Shown: piece after piece, positions 1 through 9,548 of the stretch
Position numbering within the stretch: the stretch's first letter is position 1
Layout: each line of letters begins with the position of its first letter
Source of the DNA: Rhizobium bangladeshense
Lineage (GTDB): Bacteria; Pseudomonadota; Alphaproteobacteria; Rhizobiales; Rhizobiaceae
Assembly (NCBI RefSeq): GCF_001662075.1
Contig: NZ_LYPL01000022.1
Span: 1-64,000, forward strand
Length of the DNA stretch: 64,000 nt
Direction of reading: 5' to 3'
Notes under the pieces: model-generated
Told to the model about the DNA's origin: nothing
What the model saw: the letters and a program-made list of their open reading frames with translations, nothing else
The model's database searches: none
Program-made: the position numbers and the translations under genes

Positions 1-247
1 GGCGGTCGATGCAATTGTAGGAGACGTTGGTCTGGCCGTCCTCGAACCACTTGATCGAGACCTTGCCGGTAAAGGAGGTGTTCTTGACCTTGGTATAGGG
101 CTTGAACCAGTCGATCCGCTTGCCGTGCTTGCCCCAGAACTTGTCCGGGTTCTCGACGCTTTCCTCGTACCATTTCAGGTACTTTTCCTTATCGATCAGG
201 GCACGCGCCTTCACCGGCTTCGGCACCGGATGGATCTTCTCCGACAT
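1..247 (-). CDS. acsA: Acetyl-CoA synthetase, N-terminal part (runs off the window)
   Basis: Only the first 82 codons are present; the gene continues beyond the left edge. Reading leftward from the ATG at 247, the product begins MSEKIHPVP and continues through YLKWYEESVENPDKFW and VSYNCIDR, which is the conserved N-terminal cap of AMP-forming acetyl-CoA synthetases. The enzyme activates acetate to acetyl-CoA through an acetyl-adenylate. A strong AGGAGGAG ribosome-binding site lies just upstream of the ATG. The adenylation motifs are outside the window, so substrate choice rests on the N-terminal match only. A paralogous propionyl-CoA-synthetase-like gene lies at 2448-4358, but that protein is clearly different in this region. 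Confidence 0.88.
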   Translation of the reverse strand, partial: MSEKIHPVPKPVKARALIDKEKYLKWYEESVENPDKFWGKHGKRIDWFKPYTKVKNTSFTGKVSIKWFEDGQTNVSYNCIDR

Positions 248-476
248 GGAACTCCTCCTCATGGGACATGCGACGGGCCAAGCGATCTATGAGCCCGGAC
301 TTCAAATCAGGGCAATTCATAGCAGGTCGCATCGCCACGGCAATTAGACAAAGGTCATTTGATTTCGGATGAATTGCAATTCTGCGACAGTCCAGTTATA
401 TAGCGGCATATTTCCCGGACATTGTGGTGACAATCCACGGACCGCGACCGGCGCGGACGATAGAAGGACTATATCC

Positions 477-1178
477 ATGGCTCAAACACTGCTCATGCCG
501 AAGGCGACCGCCATCTGGCTTGTCGACAACACGGCGCTGTCTTTCGATCAGATCGCGCAGTTCTGCAAATTGCATCCGCTCGAGGTCAAGGCGATTGCCG
601 ATGGCGAAGCGGCGCAGGGCATCAAGGGCCTCGATCCGATCTCGACCGGTCAGCTTTCCCGCGACGAGATCGCCCGCGCCGAAGCAAATCCGAACCACAA
701 GCTCAAGCTCTCCGAACCGAAGGTGCGCGTGCCGGAATCCAAGCGCCGCGGCCCGCGTTATACCCCGGTTTCCAAGCGTCAGGACCGCCCGAACGCCATT
801 CTCTGGCTCGTTCGCAACCATCCGGAGCTGAAGGACGCGCAGATTTCCCGCCTCGTCGGCACAACGAAATCGACGATCGAGCAGATCCGCGAGCGCACCC
901 ACTGGAACTCCGCCAACCTCGCGCCGATGGATCCGGTGACGCTCGGCCTCTGCAGCCAGATCGATCTCGACATGGAAGTGGAAAAGGCCTCCAAGGGCCG
1001 GCCGCTGCCGACGGCCGCCGAACTTGGCGCGACGCTGCAATCGGCTCAGGAAACCGAACGCCTCACGCCGAGCTACGAGCGCGAAGAGGAAAAGGAAATC
1101 GACGCCGACGCCGTCTTCCGCAAGCTGAGCTCGCTGCGCTCGGCTCCGAAGGACGAGGACGAAGAAGATCAGTACTGA
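477..1178 (+). CDS. trcR: DUF1013 cell-cycle regulator, TrcR type
   Basis: The 233-residue product matches the alphaproteobacterial DUF1013 family, annotated as the cell-cycle transcriptional regulator TrcR. The N-terminal half (MAQTLLMPKATAIWLVDNT, then FDQIAQFCKLHPLEVKAIADG) and a second repeat-like segment (AILWLVRNHPELKDAQISRLVG) look like two helix-turn-helix-type modules, around residues 13-45 and 103-135. The C-terminus is acidic (DEDEEDQY). I chose ATG 477 because family similarity starts exactly there and an AAGGA precedes it; an in-frame ATG at 369 would add 36 unconserved residues. It is divergent from acsA and is followed at once by a strong terminator. The regulatory role comes from the family, not from this sequence. 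Confidence 0.85.
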   Translation: MAQTLLMPKATAIWLVDNTALSFDQIAQFCKLHPLEVKAIADGEAAQGIKGLDPISTGQLSRDEIARAEANPNHKLKLSEPKVRVPESKRRGPRYTPVSKRQDRPNAILWLVRNHPELKDAQISRLVGTTKSTIEQIRERTHWNSANLAPMDPVTLGLCSQIDLDMEVEKASKGRPLPTAAELGATLQSAQETERLTPSYEREEEKEIDADAVFRKLSSLRSAPKDEDEEDQY

Positions 1179-1199
1179 GATACCAGCGATTTCATCAAG

Positions 1200-1237
1200 A
1201 AAACCCCGCCGAGCGAACCGCCCGTCGGGGTTTTTTA
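1200..1237. terminator. Bidirectional rho-independent terminator
   Basis: AAAACCCCG (1201-1209) pairs with CGGGGTTTT (1227-1235) around a GC-rich loop, with T-runs on both strands. It sits between the convergent trcR (stop at 1178) and flagellin (stop at 1260) genes and can serve both. Confidence 0.85.
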
Positions 1238-1259
1238 TTGAGGATCGCCTGCCCCCGCA

Positions 1260-2195
1260 TCAACTGCGGAACAGGGTGAGGATGTTCTGTGCCGAGCTAT
1301 TGGCGATCGAAAGCGACTGGATGCCAAGCTGCTGCTGCGTCTGCAACGCCGAGAGCCTGCTCGATTCCTCCTCCATATCGGCATCGACCAGGCGACCGAT
1401 GCCCGAGTCGATCGAATCGTGAAGACCGCTGACGAAATTCTCCTGCAGCTGGATGCGCGTCGAGATCGATCCGAGAGCGGAACCGGCAGCGGTCATGGCG
1501 CCGAGAACCAATTCGATCCCGGTCAAGGCTGAGTCGAGCTGGCCCTGGGTGAAACCGGTAATGTCGAGATCATAGATTGACGGCATGACGATGACGGTTC
1601 CGCCATAGGTACCGTTGAAAGCCGTCCCGATGATGCCGCTGCTCGTCTCGATAGCCCCCGTGCTGGTCATGCCGAAGAGCACATTGCCGAGCGTCCCTGA
1701 ATCGAGCACGTAGTCCGTCATCCTCACCGAAACGGCATTGCTGCCGTCACGGACGAAGGACGAGACGACGCTCTTCGTTCCGGAAGCGCCGGCCACCCAG
1801 TTTTCGCCGGAGAAGGATGCGGATTGGGCAATGCTGAGCAGCTGCTCCTGCAGCTGGTCGAGTTCCTGCTGGATCTTTGTCTTGTCGACGCCCTTTTCCG
1901 TGGCGGCAACGATCTTCGCCTTGATTTCGCTGACGATGTCGAGCGCGCTGTCCATGGCCGCATAGGCGGTATCGACCTTGGCCGCACCGAGGCCGAGGGC
2001 GTCGGAGACGGCAGAAAGCGCCAGGTTGTCGGAACGCATGGTCGTTGCGATCGACCAGTATGCGGCATTGTCGGCAGCCTTCTCGACACGATAACCGGAG
2101 GAAACGCGACCCTGGGTGTCCTTGAGGCTATCGTTTACGCCGCGCAAAGTCTGCAGCGCTGCCATGGCAGCGTTGTTGGTGAGGATGCTCGTCAT
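1260..2195 (-). CDS. Flagellin (orphan copy)
   Basis: The 311-residue product is a rhizobial-type flagellin, the subunit of the external filament. The conserved N-terminal D0/D1 helices begin MTSILTNNAAMAALQTL and include SSGYRVEKAADNAAYWSIA. The C-terminal D1/D0 helices end with LQTQQQLGIQSLSIANSSAQ and NILTLFRS. The variable centre is short, as is usual in rhizobia. I chose ATG 2195 because the mature N-terminus starts there; an upstream in-frame start at 2225 adds ten unconserved residues. No other flagellar gene is nearby, so this is a dispersed copy. Rhizobia carry several flagellins, and I cannot tell which paralogue this is. A 250-bp upstream region carries a 13-bp direct repeat. Confidence 0.92.
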   Translation of the reverse strand: MTSILTNNAAMAALQTLRGVNDSLKDTQGRVSSGYRVEKAADNAAYWSIATTMRSDNLALSAVSDALGLGAAKVDTAYAAMDSALDIVSEIKAKIVAATEKGVDKTKIQQELDQLQEQLLSIAQSASFSGENWVAGASGTKSVVSSFVRDGSNAVSVRMTDYVLDSGTLGNVLFGMTSTGAIETSSGIIGTAFNGTYGGTVIVMPSIYDLDITGFTQGQLDSALTGIELVLGAMTAAGSALGSISTRIQLQENFVSGLHDSIDSGIGRLVDADMEEESSRLSALQTQQQLGIQSLSIANSSAQNILTLFRS

Positions 2196-2383
2196 GATCC
2201 GTTCCACATTCGGAGAAAGGGGCATTCCGGACTACAGCGCCGCGCGTCTTTCAGACGCGCAAAGACGCCGGAGCACTTCAACTGCTGCTAATTTTGCCTT
2301 TAATCAATTCCGATTTAAGGGATTATGCAGCAGGCCGGTAACGGCAAGCGCATCATGCAAAGCCTGTCAAGCAAGCCTTCGCC

Positions 2384-2420
2384 GTTAACAAATCCTTGCG
2401 CAACATGGTTAACAAATCCT
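2384..2420. repeat. Two direct copies of GTTAACAAATCCT upstream of the flagellin gene
   Basis: GTTAACAAATCCT occurs at 2384-2396 and again, identical, at 2408-2420, with start points 24 bp apart. The interval lies upstream of the flagellin start and just past the prpE stop. Exact 13-bp duplication in a short gap suggests a regulator-binding site, but no factor can be named from the sequence. Confidence 0.5.
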
Positions 2421-2447
2421 GAATTAGACTTATCAAATGCTTAACCT

Positions 2448-4358
2448 TTACATTGGCAGAGAGCCGAAACCGCGCTTGCGCAGCGCCTCGGCGATCTCCT
2501 CCAGAATCGCCGGATCATCAATGGTTGCAGGCATTTTCCAGGGTATGCCGTCGGCAATTTTCTGCATCGTGCCGCGCAGGATCTTGCCCGATCGGGTCTT
2601 CGGCAGGCGGTTGACGGTGATGGCCGTCTTGAAGGCGGCGACAGGCCCGATCTGATCGCGAATCATCGCCACCACTTCTGATTCGATCCCCGCCGATTCG
2701 CGAGCGACACTCCGCTTCAGCACCAGGAAACCGCAGGGCGCCTGACCCTTCAGCGCATCGATCACGCCGATAACCGCGCATTCGGCGACATCGGGGTGAC
2801 GCGCGCAAACCTCCTCCATCGCACCTGTCGAGAGCCGATGACCGGCGCAATTGATGATGTCGTCGGTCCGCGACATGATGAAGAGGTAGCCGTCTTCGTC
2901 GACATAGCCGGCGTCGGCGGTTTTGTAATAACCGGGAAACTCGCCGAGATAGGCCGATCGGAAACGATCGTCCGCATGCCAGAGGGTCGGCAGGCAGCCG
3001 GGCGGCAGGGGCAGCTTGATGACGATATTGCCGAGCGTTCCTGCCTCGATCGGATGGCCGGCATCGTCGAGCACCGCCACCTCGTAGCCCGGCATCGGCA
3101 GCGCCGGCGAACCATGCTTGACGGGCAGCGCGCCGAGGCCGAGCGGATTTGCGGCGATCGGCCAGCCGGTCTCCGTCTGCCACCAGTGGTCGATAACGGG
3201 GATGGCAAGCATGCGTTCGGCCCATTTCAGGGTCTCCGGATCCGCCCGCTCGCCGGCAAGAAACAGTGCCCGCAAGTTCGGTATCTTGTAGTTCGCGATC
3301 AGTTCGCCGTCCCCATCCTCGCGCCGGATGGCGCGAAAGGCGGTCGGCGCCGTGAAGAGCACGCGCACGTCATGCTCTGCAACGACGCGCCAAAATGCGC
3401 CGGCATCGGGCGTGCCGACCGGCTTTCCCTCGAAGATCAAGGTCGTCACGCCCGATATCAGCGGTGCGTAGACGATATAGGAATGGCCGACGACCCAGCC
3501 GATATCGGACGCCGTCCAGAAGACCTCGCCCGGGGTCAAGCCGTAGATATTCCGCATCGACCAGTTGAGCGCGACCATGTGCCCGCCATTGTCGCGCACC
3601 ACGCCCTTCGGCTGGCCTGTCGTGCCGGAGGTGTAGAGAATGTAGAGCGGATCGGTCGCCTCGACGGAAACACAGGCCACTTCGGCGCCGCGATGGCGCG
3701 CCACCGCTGCCTCGAAATCCTCATCCCGGCCGCCGACAAGTTCTGCCTGAAGCTGCGGCCGCTGCAGCACCAGACAGTACTCCGGTTTTACCCGCGCAAT
3801 CTCGAACGCCTGATCGACCAGCGGCTTATAGGCGACGACGCGGCCAGGCTCGAGCCCGCAGCTCGCGGTAATCACCAGCCTGGCGCCGCTGTCGTCGATG
3901 CGGGCCGCAAGCTCGCTGGCGGCAAACCCGCCGAAAACCACGGAATGGACCGCACCGATCCGCGCGCAGGCAAGCATCGAAAACACTGCCTGCGGCAGCA
4001 TCGGCATATAGAGGATGACGCGGTCGCCTCGGCCGATGCCGAGCGCCAGCAGCGTCGCGGCAATGGCCTTCACCTCGCCGAGCACCTCGCCATATGAGAA
4101 CCGGCGCTTCTCGCCGGTCATGGCGCTGTCGTAGATGATGGCCGTCTCGCCGCCGCGTCCGGCCGCGACATGCCGGTCCAGGCAATTGTGACAGGTATTG
4201 GTTTCCGCCCCTGCAAACCAGCGGCCGTAAATACCGTCATCAGGCGAAAACACCCGCTCCGGCGGCTTGAACCAGTCGATCTCGGCAGCGGCTTCGCGCC
4301 AGAAGGCTTCGGGATCACGTTTCCAGGCCGCATAGGCCTGATGATAGCCGTTCTGCAT
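2448..4358 (-). CDS. prpE: Propionyl-CoA synthetase (acyl-CoA synthetase of the AMP-forming family)
   Basis: The 636-residue product is an AMP-forming acyl-CoA synthetase of full length. It has the N-terminal cap (YHQAYAAWKRDPEAFWREAA), the P-loop-like ILYTSGTTGQPKG motif (about residues 250-262), the WWQTETGWPI motif, and a C-terminal PKTRSGKILRG motif with the lysine that is commonly acetylated. The overall pattern, including SVVFGGFAASELAARIDD and the short C-terminus, fits propionyl-CoA synthetase better than acetyl-CoA synthetase. It would convert propionate to propionyl-CoA. The start at 4358 is preceded by GGGGAGGAGCAG; longer in-frame starts up to 4631 add unconserved residues. Acetoacetyl- or acetyl-CoA synthetase activity is the main alternative. 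Confidence 0.85.
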   Translation of the reverse strand: MQNGYHQAYAAWKRDPEAFWREAAAEIDWFKPPERVFSPDDGIYGRWFAGAETNTCHNCLDRHVAAGRGGETAIIYDSAMTGEKRRFSYGEVLGEVKAIAATLLALGIGRGDRVILYMPMLPQAVFSMLACARIGAVHSVVFGGFAASELAARIDDSGARLVITASCGLEPGRVVAYKPLVDQAFEIARVKPEYCLVLQRPQLQAELVGGRDEDFEAAVARHRGAEVACVSVEATDPLYILYTSGTTGQPKGVVRDNGGHMVALNWSMRNIYGLTPGEVFWTASDIGWVVGHSYIVYAPLISGVTTLIFEGKPVGTPDAGAFWRVVAEHDVRVLFTAPTAFRAIRREDGDGELIANYKIPNLRALFLAGERADPETLKWAERMLAIPVIDHWWQTETGWPIAANPLGLGALPVKHGSPALPMPGYEVAVLDDAGHPIEAGTLGNIVIKLPLPPGCLPTLWHADDRFRSAYLGEFPGYYKTADAGYVDEDGYLFIMSRTDDIINCAGHRLSTGAMEEVCARHPDVAECAVIGVIDALKGQAPCGFLVLKRSVARESAGIESEVVAMIRDQIGPVAAFKTAITVNRLPKTRSGKILRGTMQKIADGIPWKMPATIDDPAILEEIAEALRKRGFGSLPM

Positions 4359-4494
4359 CTGCTCCTCCCCAGGACATGCAAGCCGCAAGATCAGTCTACT
4401 GCATGTCGGCGCAAAAGTGCGCAGCAGTTTTGGGCGGGCATAGAGAGGCTTAGAACGGGTTGCGCGGAACGGGGAGCCCGACCAAAGCAGCGTA

Positions 4495-5154
4495 TCAGCG
4501 CGCGCCGAAAATCGCCGATCCGACGCGGACGCTGGTGGCGCCGAAGGCGATCGCTGTCTCGTAATCGCCCGACATGCCCATGGAGAGTTTCTCAACGCCG
4601 CATTTCGACGCGAGCTTTGCCAGCAGGGCAAAATGCGGTCCGGGATTTTCCTCGGCCGGCGGAATGCACATCAGACCTTCGATGGAAAGGCCGAGATCGC
4701 CACGGCAAAGCGAGACGAAGGCCGGCGTGTCGTCAGGGGCAATGCCGGCCTTCTGCGGCTCGAGCCCGGTATTGACCTGGACGTAAAGCCGCGGCCTCCT
4801 GTCTTGCCGCTTCATCTCCTCGGCAAGGGCGCGGGCAATCTTTTCCCGATCGACGGTCTCGATCACGTCGAAAAGCGCCACCGCGTCCGCCGCCTTGTTC
4901 GATTGCAGCGGCCCGATCAGATGCAGCTCGATGTCGGGATGTTCGGCTTTCAGCGCCGGCCATTTGCCCTGGCTTTCCTGCACTCTGTTCTCGCCGAAAA
5001 TGCGCTGACCGGCTTCGATCGCCGGGCGGATCGCCTCCGCCTCGAATGTCTTCGACACCGCGACAAGCCCAACCGAGCCGGCCGCACGGCCGGCCTGGCG
5101 TTCGCCGGCGGCAATCCGCGATCGCACGTCGTTCAAGCGCTCTTGAAGTTCCAT
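4495..5154 (-). CDS. PLP homeostasis protein, YggS/PROSC family
   Basis: The 219-residue product belongs to the YggS/PLPBP family, a single-domain alanine-racemase-like TIM barrel that binds pyridoxal phosphate and buffers its supply. The PLP lysine lies in LVAVSKTFEAEAI (about residue 36). Other family blocks are FGENRVQE, HLIGPLQSNK, VQVNTG, and LSMGMSGDYETAIAFGAT near the C-terminus with VRVGSAIFGAR. I prefer ATG 5154 (MELQERL); an upstream ATG at 5178 would add eight residues. It is transcribed toward prpE and divergently from leuS. Confidence 0.9.
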   Translation of the reverse strand: MELQERLNDVRSRIAAGERQAGRAAGSVGLVAVSKTFEAEAIRPAIEAGQRIFGENRVQESQGKWPALKAEHPDIELHLIGPLQSNKAADAVALFDVIETVDREKIARALAEEMKRQDRRPRLYVQVNTGLEPQKAGIAPDDTPAFVSLCRGDLGLSIEGLMCIPPAEENPGPHFALLAKLASKCGVEKLSMGMSGDYETAIAFGATSVRVGSAIFGAR

Positions 5155-5355
5155 CGTTCTGCCTCGACATTTCAGCATGAGAGTGATGGCAATGAACTAG
5201 CCAGCCATTCTGTGCTTGCCAAGACCCGCTGCCGCGAAATCGCCCGGCCGGAATGAAGATCGGACGCTTGCAGCGCCTGCAAAACTTGACGCTACGGTGG
5301 TTTCATGGTGAAGGTCTCGACCAACCTCCCCTGATTTTCCGGAATTTCGAATACA

Positions 5356-7986
5356 ATGGCCACCGAACGTTATAATCCGCGCGATGCCGAGCCCCGCTGG
5401 CAGCAGAAATGGAACGAAGACAAGGTCTTCGAGACCGACAACGCCGATCCGCGCGAAAAATATTACGTCCTCGAAATGTTCCCCTATCCGTCGGGGCGCA
5501 TCCATATGGGCCATGTCCGCAACTACGCGATGGGCGATGTCGTCGCCCGCTATAAGCGAGCCCGCGGTTATAACGTGCTGCATCCGATGGGCTGGGACGC
5601 CTTCGGCATGCCGGCGGAGAACGCCGCCATGGAGCGCGGCGTCCACCCCGCCTCCTGGACCTATCAGAACATCGCCTCGATGAAGGCGCAGCTGAAGGCC
5701 ATGGGGCTTTCGCTGGACTGGAGCCGCGAGTTCGCCACCTGCGACGTCGACTATTACCAGCACCAGCAGCATCTCTTCCTGGATTTCCTGGAGAAGGGAC
5801 TGGTCTACCGCAAGCAGTCGAAGGTCAATTGGGATCCGGTCGACAACACAGTGCTCGCCAACGAACAGGTGATCGACGGCCGCGGCTGGCGTTCCGGCGC
5901 GCTGGTCGAACAGCGCGAATTGACGCAATGGTTCTTCAAGATCACCGATTTCAGCCAGGACCTCCTGGACGCGCTGGATACGCTCGATCAGTGGCCGGAA
6001 AAAGTTCGCCTGATGCAGAAGAACTGGATCGGCCGTTCGGAAGGCATGACCATTCGCTGGGAGATCGTGCCGGAAACGGCGCCGGCCGGCGAATCCGAGA
6101 TTACCGTCTATACCACCCGGCCGGATACGCTGTTCGGCGCCTCCTTCCTGGCGATTTCCGCCGACCATCCGCTGGCCAAGGATGCCGCCGCCACGAACGC
6201 CGAGATCGAGGCCTTCTGCGAGGAATGCCGCCGCGCCGGCACTTCGCTCGCAGCACTCGAGACCGCCGAAAAGAAAGGCCTGGACACCGGCATCCGTGTG
6301 CGCCATCCGCTCGATCCCTCCTGGGAACTGCCCGTTTATATCGCCAATTTCGTGCTGATGGATTACGGCACGGGCGCAATCTTCGGCTGCCCCTCCGGCG
6401 ACCAGCGCGACCTCGATTTCGCCCGCAAATACGGCCTGCCGGTCGTGCCCGTGGTCATGCCGAGCGATGGCGACGCTGCGAGCTTTTCCGTCGGCGATAC
6501 CGCCTATGACGGCGATGGCGTCATGATCAATTCGCGCTTCCTCGACGGCAGGACCACCGAAGAAGCCTTCAATATCGTTGCCGACCGGCTGTCGGCCGCT
6601 TCGCTCGGCAATACGCCGGTGGCTGAGCGGAAGATCAATTTCCGCCTGCGCGACTGGGGCATTTCGCGTCAGCGCTATTGGGGCTGCCCGATCCCGGTCA
6701 TCCATTGCGATGCCTGCGGTGTCGTGCCGGTGCCGAAGAAGGATCTGCCGGTGAAATTGCCGGACGACGTCAGCTTCGACCAGCCGGGCAACCCGCTCGA
6801 CCGCCACCCGACCTGGCGTCACGTCGCCTGCCCGAATTGCGGCAAGGATGCCCGCCGCGAAACCGATACCATGGACACCTTCGTCGATTCGAGCTGGTAT
6901 TTCACCCGCTTTACCGCGCCGTGGGAAGGCAAGCCGACCGATCCTGAGGCGGCTAACCGTTGGCTGCCGGTCGATCAATATATCGGCGGCATCGAACACG
7001 CGATCCTGCATCTGCTCTATTCGCGCTTCTTTACCCGCGCCATGCGCGAGACCGGTCACGTCGCGGCGAGCGAACCCTTTAAGGGCTTGTTCACCCAGGG
7101 CATGGTGGTTCATGAGACCTACAGCCGCAACGCCGGCGCCGGCCGTGAATGGGTGGCCCCCGCCGATATCCGGATCGAGGAGATCGACGGCAAACGCCGT
7201 GCCCTGCTCTTGGCAACAGGCGAGGAGGTCGCCATCGGCTCGATCGAGAAGATGTCGAAATCGAAGAAGAATGTCGTGGATCCCGACGATATCATCGCCT
7301 CCTATGGCGCCGATACCGCCCGCTTCTTCGTGCTGTCCGATTCTCCGCCGGAGCGCGACGTCATCTGGTCCGAAGCGGGTGTCGAAGGCGCTCACCGTTT
7401 CACCCAGCGCCTGTGGCGGCTGATTTCCGAAGCAGCCGGCGTCCTGTCGACCGTTGCAGCCGCACCGGCAAGCGAGGGCGAGGCGCTGGCGATCTCGCAG
7501 GCGGCGCACAAGACGCTGAAGGCCGTTCAGAACGACTACGACAAGCTCTGGTTCAACAAGGCCGTCGCCCGCATCTATGAGCTCGTCAATGCGCTCGCCG
7601 CGCCGCTGACGAGGGTTGCGGCAGGTGAGGGCGATATCGCCTATCGTGCCGCCGTGCGTGACGCGGCCGAGATTCTGATTCAGCTCGTCGCCCCGATGAC
7701 ACCGCATCTTGCAGAGGAATGCTGGGCCACGCTTGGCAATACGGGGCTGCTTGCCCGCACCGACTGGCCGCGTTTCGTCGAAGCGCTCGTCGTTGAAAAC
7801 GACGTTGTCCTGCCCGTGCAGATCAACGGCAAGAAGCGCGCCGAATTGACAATTTCTCGCGATGCGGATCAGAATGCCGTCACCGACGCCGTGCTGGAAC
7901 TGGACGCGGTGAAGAATGTGCTGAACGGTCAGGCACCGAAGAAGATCATCGTGGTTCCCCAAAGGATTGTGAACATTGTCGTCTGA
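5356..7986 (+). CDS. leuS: Leucyl-tRNA synthetase
   Basis: The 876-residue product charges tRNA-Leu with leucine in the cytoplasm. It is a class I synthetase of normal bacterial length. The HIGH-type motif appears as HMGHVRNY (residues 50-57) and the KMSKS loop as KMSKSKKN (about 633-640). Between them lies the CP1 editing domain (about 225-430), with TTRPDTLFGASF and the MDYGTGAIFGCPSGDQRD editing site. It starts a three-gene run with lptE and holA, overlapping lptE by 11 bases. Confidence 0.98.
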   Translation: MATERYNPRDAEPRWQQKWNEDKVFETDNADPREKYYVLEMFPYPSGRIHMGHVRNYAMGDVVARYKRARGYNVLHPMGWDAFGMPAENAAMERGVHPASWTYQNIASMKAQLKAMGLSLDWSREFATCDVDYYQHQQHLFLDFLEKGLVYRKQSKVNWDPVDNTVLANEQVIDGRGWRSGALVEQRELTQWFFKITDFSQDLLDALDTLDQWPEKVRLMQKNWIGRSEGMTIRWEIVPETAPAGESEITVYTTRPDTLFGASFLAISADHPLAKDAAATNAEIEAFCEECRRAGTSLAALETAEKKGLDTGIRVRHPLDPSWELPVYIANFVLMDYGTGAIFGCPSGDQRDLDFARKYGLPVVPVVMPSDGDAASFSVGDTAYDGDGVMINSRFLDGRTTEEAFNIVADRLSAASLGNTPVAERKINFRLRDWGISRQRYWGCPIPVIHCDACGVVPVPKKDLPVKLPDDVSFDQPGNPLDRHPTWRHVACPNCGKDARRETDTMDTFVDSSWYFTRFTAPWEGKPTDPEAANRWLPVDQYIGGIEHAILHLLYSRFFTRAMRETGHVAASEPFKGLFTQGMVVHETYSRNAGAGREWVAPADIRIEEIDGKRRALLLATGEEVAIGSIEKMSKSKKNVVDPDDIIASYGADTARFFVLSDSPPERDVIWSEAGVEGAHRFTQRLWRLISEAAGVLSTVAAAPASEGEALAISQAAHKTLKAVQNDYDKLWFNKAVARIYELVNALAAPLTRVAAGEGDIAYRAAVRDAAEILIQLVAPMTPHLAEECWATLGNTGLLARTDWPRFVEALVVENDVVLPVQINGKKRAELTISRDADQNAVTDAVLELDAVKNVLNGQAPKKIIVVPQRIVNIVV

Positions 7987-8497
7987 AATCGCTCGCAAGC
8001 TGGCCCGCAATGCCGGCATCGCCATGATCCTTGCCGCGTCGACATTTCTGTCAGCCTGCCAGGTCCGGCCGCTTTATTCCGAGAACTCGGGCGTCACCGA
8101 AAAGCTGTCCTCGGTCGGCTTTTCCGATGCATCCGGCCGCATCGAACAACAGGTGCGCAATCGGCTGATCTTCCTGGCGTCGCGCGGCGCCGGTGAAGCG
8201 GCAAATCCGCAGTATCATGTTGAGCTGCGGGCCACGTCGAGCGTCGCCGATACCCTCTTGCGGCAATCCGGCGATACGTCGCGCGCCGGTCGTGTCACCG
8301 TCACCGTCACCTATACGCTGAGCGCCATCGTCGATGGTCGCGTCATCAAGGCCGGCAGCCGCCAGGCGACCGCGCTGGTGGATTTCTCCGAGCAGGAATT
8401 TGCCAAGCAGAGGGCGATCCGCGATGCCGAGAACCGCGCTGCCGATCAGACGGCGGAATTCGTAGGGGCCGATCTCGCCGCTGCCCTCAGCCGCTGA
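7976..8497 (+). CDS. lptE: LPS-assembly lipoprotein LptE
   Basis: The 173-residue product matches LptE, the outer-membrane lipoprotein that plugs LptD in lipopolysaccharide export. It has a lipoprotein signal: a basic start (SSEIARKLARNAG), a hydrophobic run, and the lipobox LSAC with the acylated cysteine at about residue 28, followed by QVRPLYS. The best start is a TTG at 7976, inside the end of leuS, with AAAGGA upstream at 7961-7966, suggesting translational coupling. The order leuS-lptE-holA is the same as in many proteobacteria and supports the assignment, because LptE sequences diverge strongly. Confidence 0.88.
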   Translation: MSSEIARKLARNAGIAMILAASTFLSACQVRPLYSENSGVTEKLSSVGFSDASGRIEQQVRNRLIFLASRGAGEAANPQYHVELRATSSVADTLLRQSGDTSRAGRVTVTVTYTLSAIVDGRVIKAGSRQATALVDFSEQEFAKQRAIRDAENRAADQTAEFVGADLAAALSR

Positions 8498-8507
8498 GGG
8501 CGGACAG

Positions 8508-9548
8508 GTGGCGGAGATCAAGTCCCACGAGTTCGAAACCTTTCTGCAGAAATCGGTGCGGAACTATCGGATTTTTGTCATTTACGGGCCGGATCGAGGT
8601 CTGGTATCCGAGCGCGCCGGCCAGCTCGCCGGCAAGACCGGCGTCGCGCTGGACGACCCTTTCTCGCTGACAAAACTCGATATCGCAGATCTGCAAAAGG
8701 ATCCCGGGCGACTGGTTGACGAGGCCCAATCCATTGGGCTGTTCGGCGGCGACAAACTCATCTGGATTCGAGGCGCTGCAAACGAGAAATACCTTGTCGA
8801 TTCGCTGGCGCTCTTGGCTGAAAAACCGCTCGAGGCCGCCTATCTGATCGTCGAGGCCGGCGATTTGAAAAAGGGATCGCTGCTGCGCAAGACCGCGGAA
8901 GCCGCGCGCGCCGTCATGACTGTGCCGTCTTATGCCGATGATAGCCGCGCCTTGAACGGCTTGATCGATGCTGAACTCGGGGCGGAAAAGCTTGGCATTA
9001 CACCGGCGGCGCGCCAGGCGCTGATCGCACTGATCGGCGGCGATCGTATCGCTTCACGCAATGAAGTGCGCAAGCTCGCCCTCTACTGCCGCGGCCTCGA
9101 TACGGTCGAAGAACATCACGTTACCGAAATAATCGGCGATGCCAGCGCGATCTCTGTTGATGATGCCGTCGACGCCATCCTCGGGGGCGACCTCAACGGC
9201 TTCCTCCACGCTATGCAAAAGATCAGCAGTTCGAGAACGGCAATCTTTCTCGTGCTGCAGGCCTGCCTGAAGCAGTTCCAGCTTCTGGATACCATGCGTG
9301 CAGAGATGGAAGAAAAGCGCTTGCAGGCGCCGCAGGTGATGCAGACAATGGGACGGCATCTGCATTTTCGCCGCAAGCCGATCCTCGAGCAGGCGCTTCG
9401 CCAGTGGCCCGCGGAAAGTATCGCGCGTGAATCCAACCGTCTGCAGGCGGCCATTCTTCAGAGCCGGCGTCGGCAGGTGCTGGAAGACAGCGTTGCGATG
9501 CAAACACTTCTCTCCACCACTCTACAATCCGGTCGCAAGTTGGCGTGA
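8508..9548 (+). CDS. holA: DNA polymerase III delta subunit
   Basis: The 346-residue product is the delta subunit of the clamp loader, which opens the beta clamp and loads it on DNA. Family blocks are IFVIYGPDRGLVSERA near the N-terminus, GGDKLIWIRGA, and the AAA+ lid and collar region starting around LIALIGGDRIASRNEVRKLA. The start is GTG 8508, ten bases after lptE, with GAGGG upstream. It converges with parB, and the two stop codons are directly adjacent (9548/9549). Confidence 0.93.
   Translation: MAEIKSHEFETFLQKSVRNYRIFVIYGPDRGLVSERAGQLAGKTGVALDDPFSLTKLDIADLQKDPGRLVDEAQSIGLFGGDKLIWIRGAANEKYLVDSLALLAEKPLEAAYLIVEAGDLKKGSLLRKTAEAARAVMTVPSYADDSRALNGLIDAELGAEKLGITPAARQALIALIGGDRIASRNEVRKLALYCRGLDTVEEHHVTEIIGDASAISVDDAVDAILGGDLNGFLHAMQKISSSRTAIFLVLQACLKQFQLLDTMRAEMEEKRLQAPQVMQTMGRHLHFRRKPILEQALRQWPAESIARESNRLQAAILQSRRRQVLEDSVAMQTLLSTTLQSGRKLA

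Noticed and set aside
5197..8025. A 942-codon open frame on the minus strand
   Set aside because: It lies antisense to leuS, which has all its motifs on the plus strand. The long open frame reflects high GC in the third codon positions.
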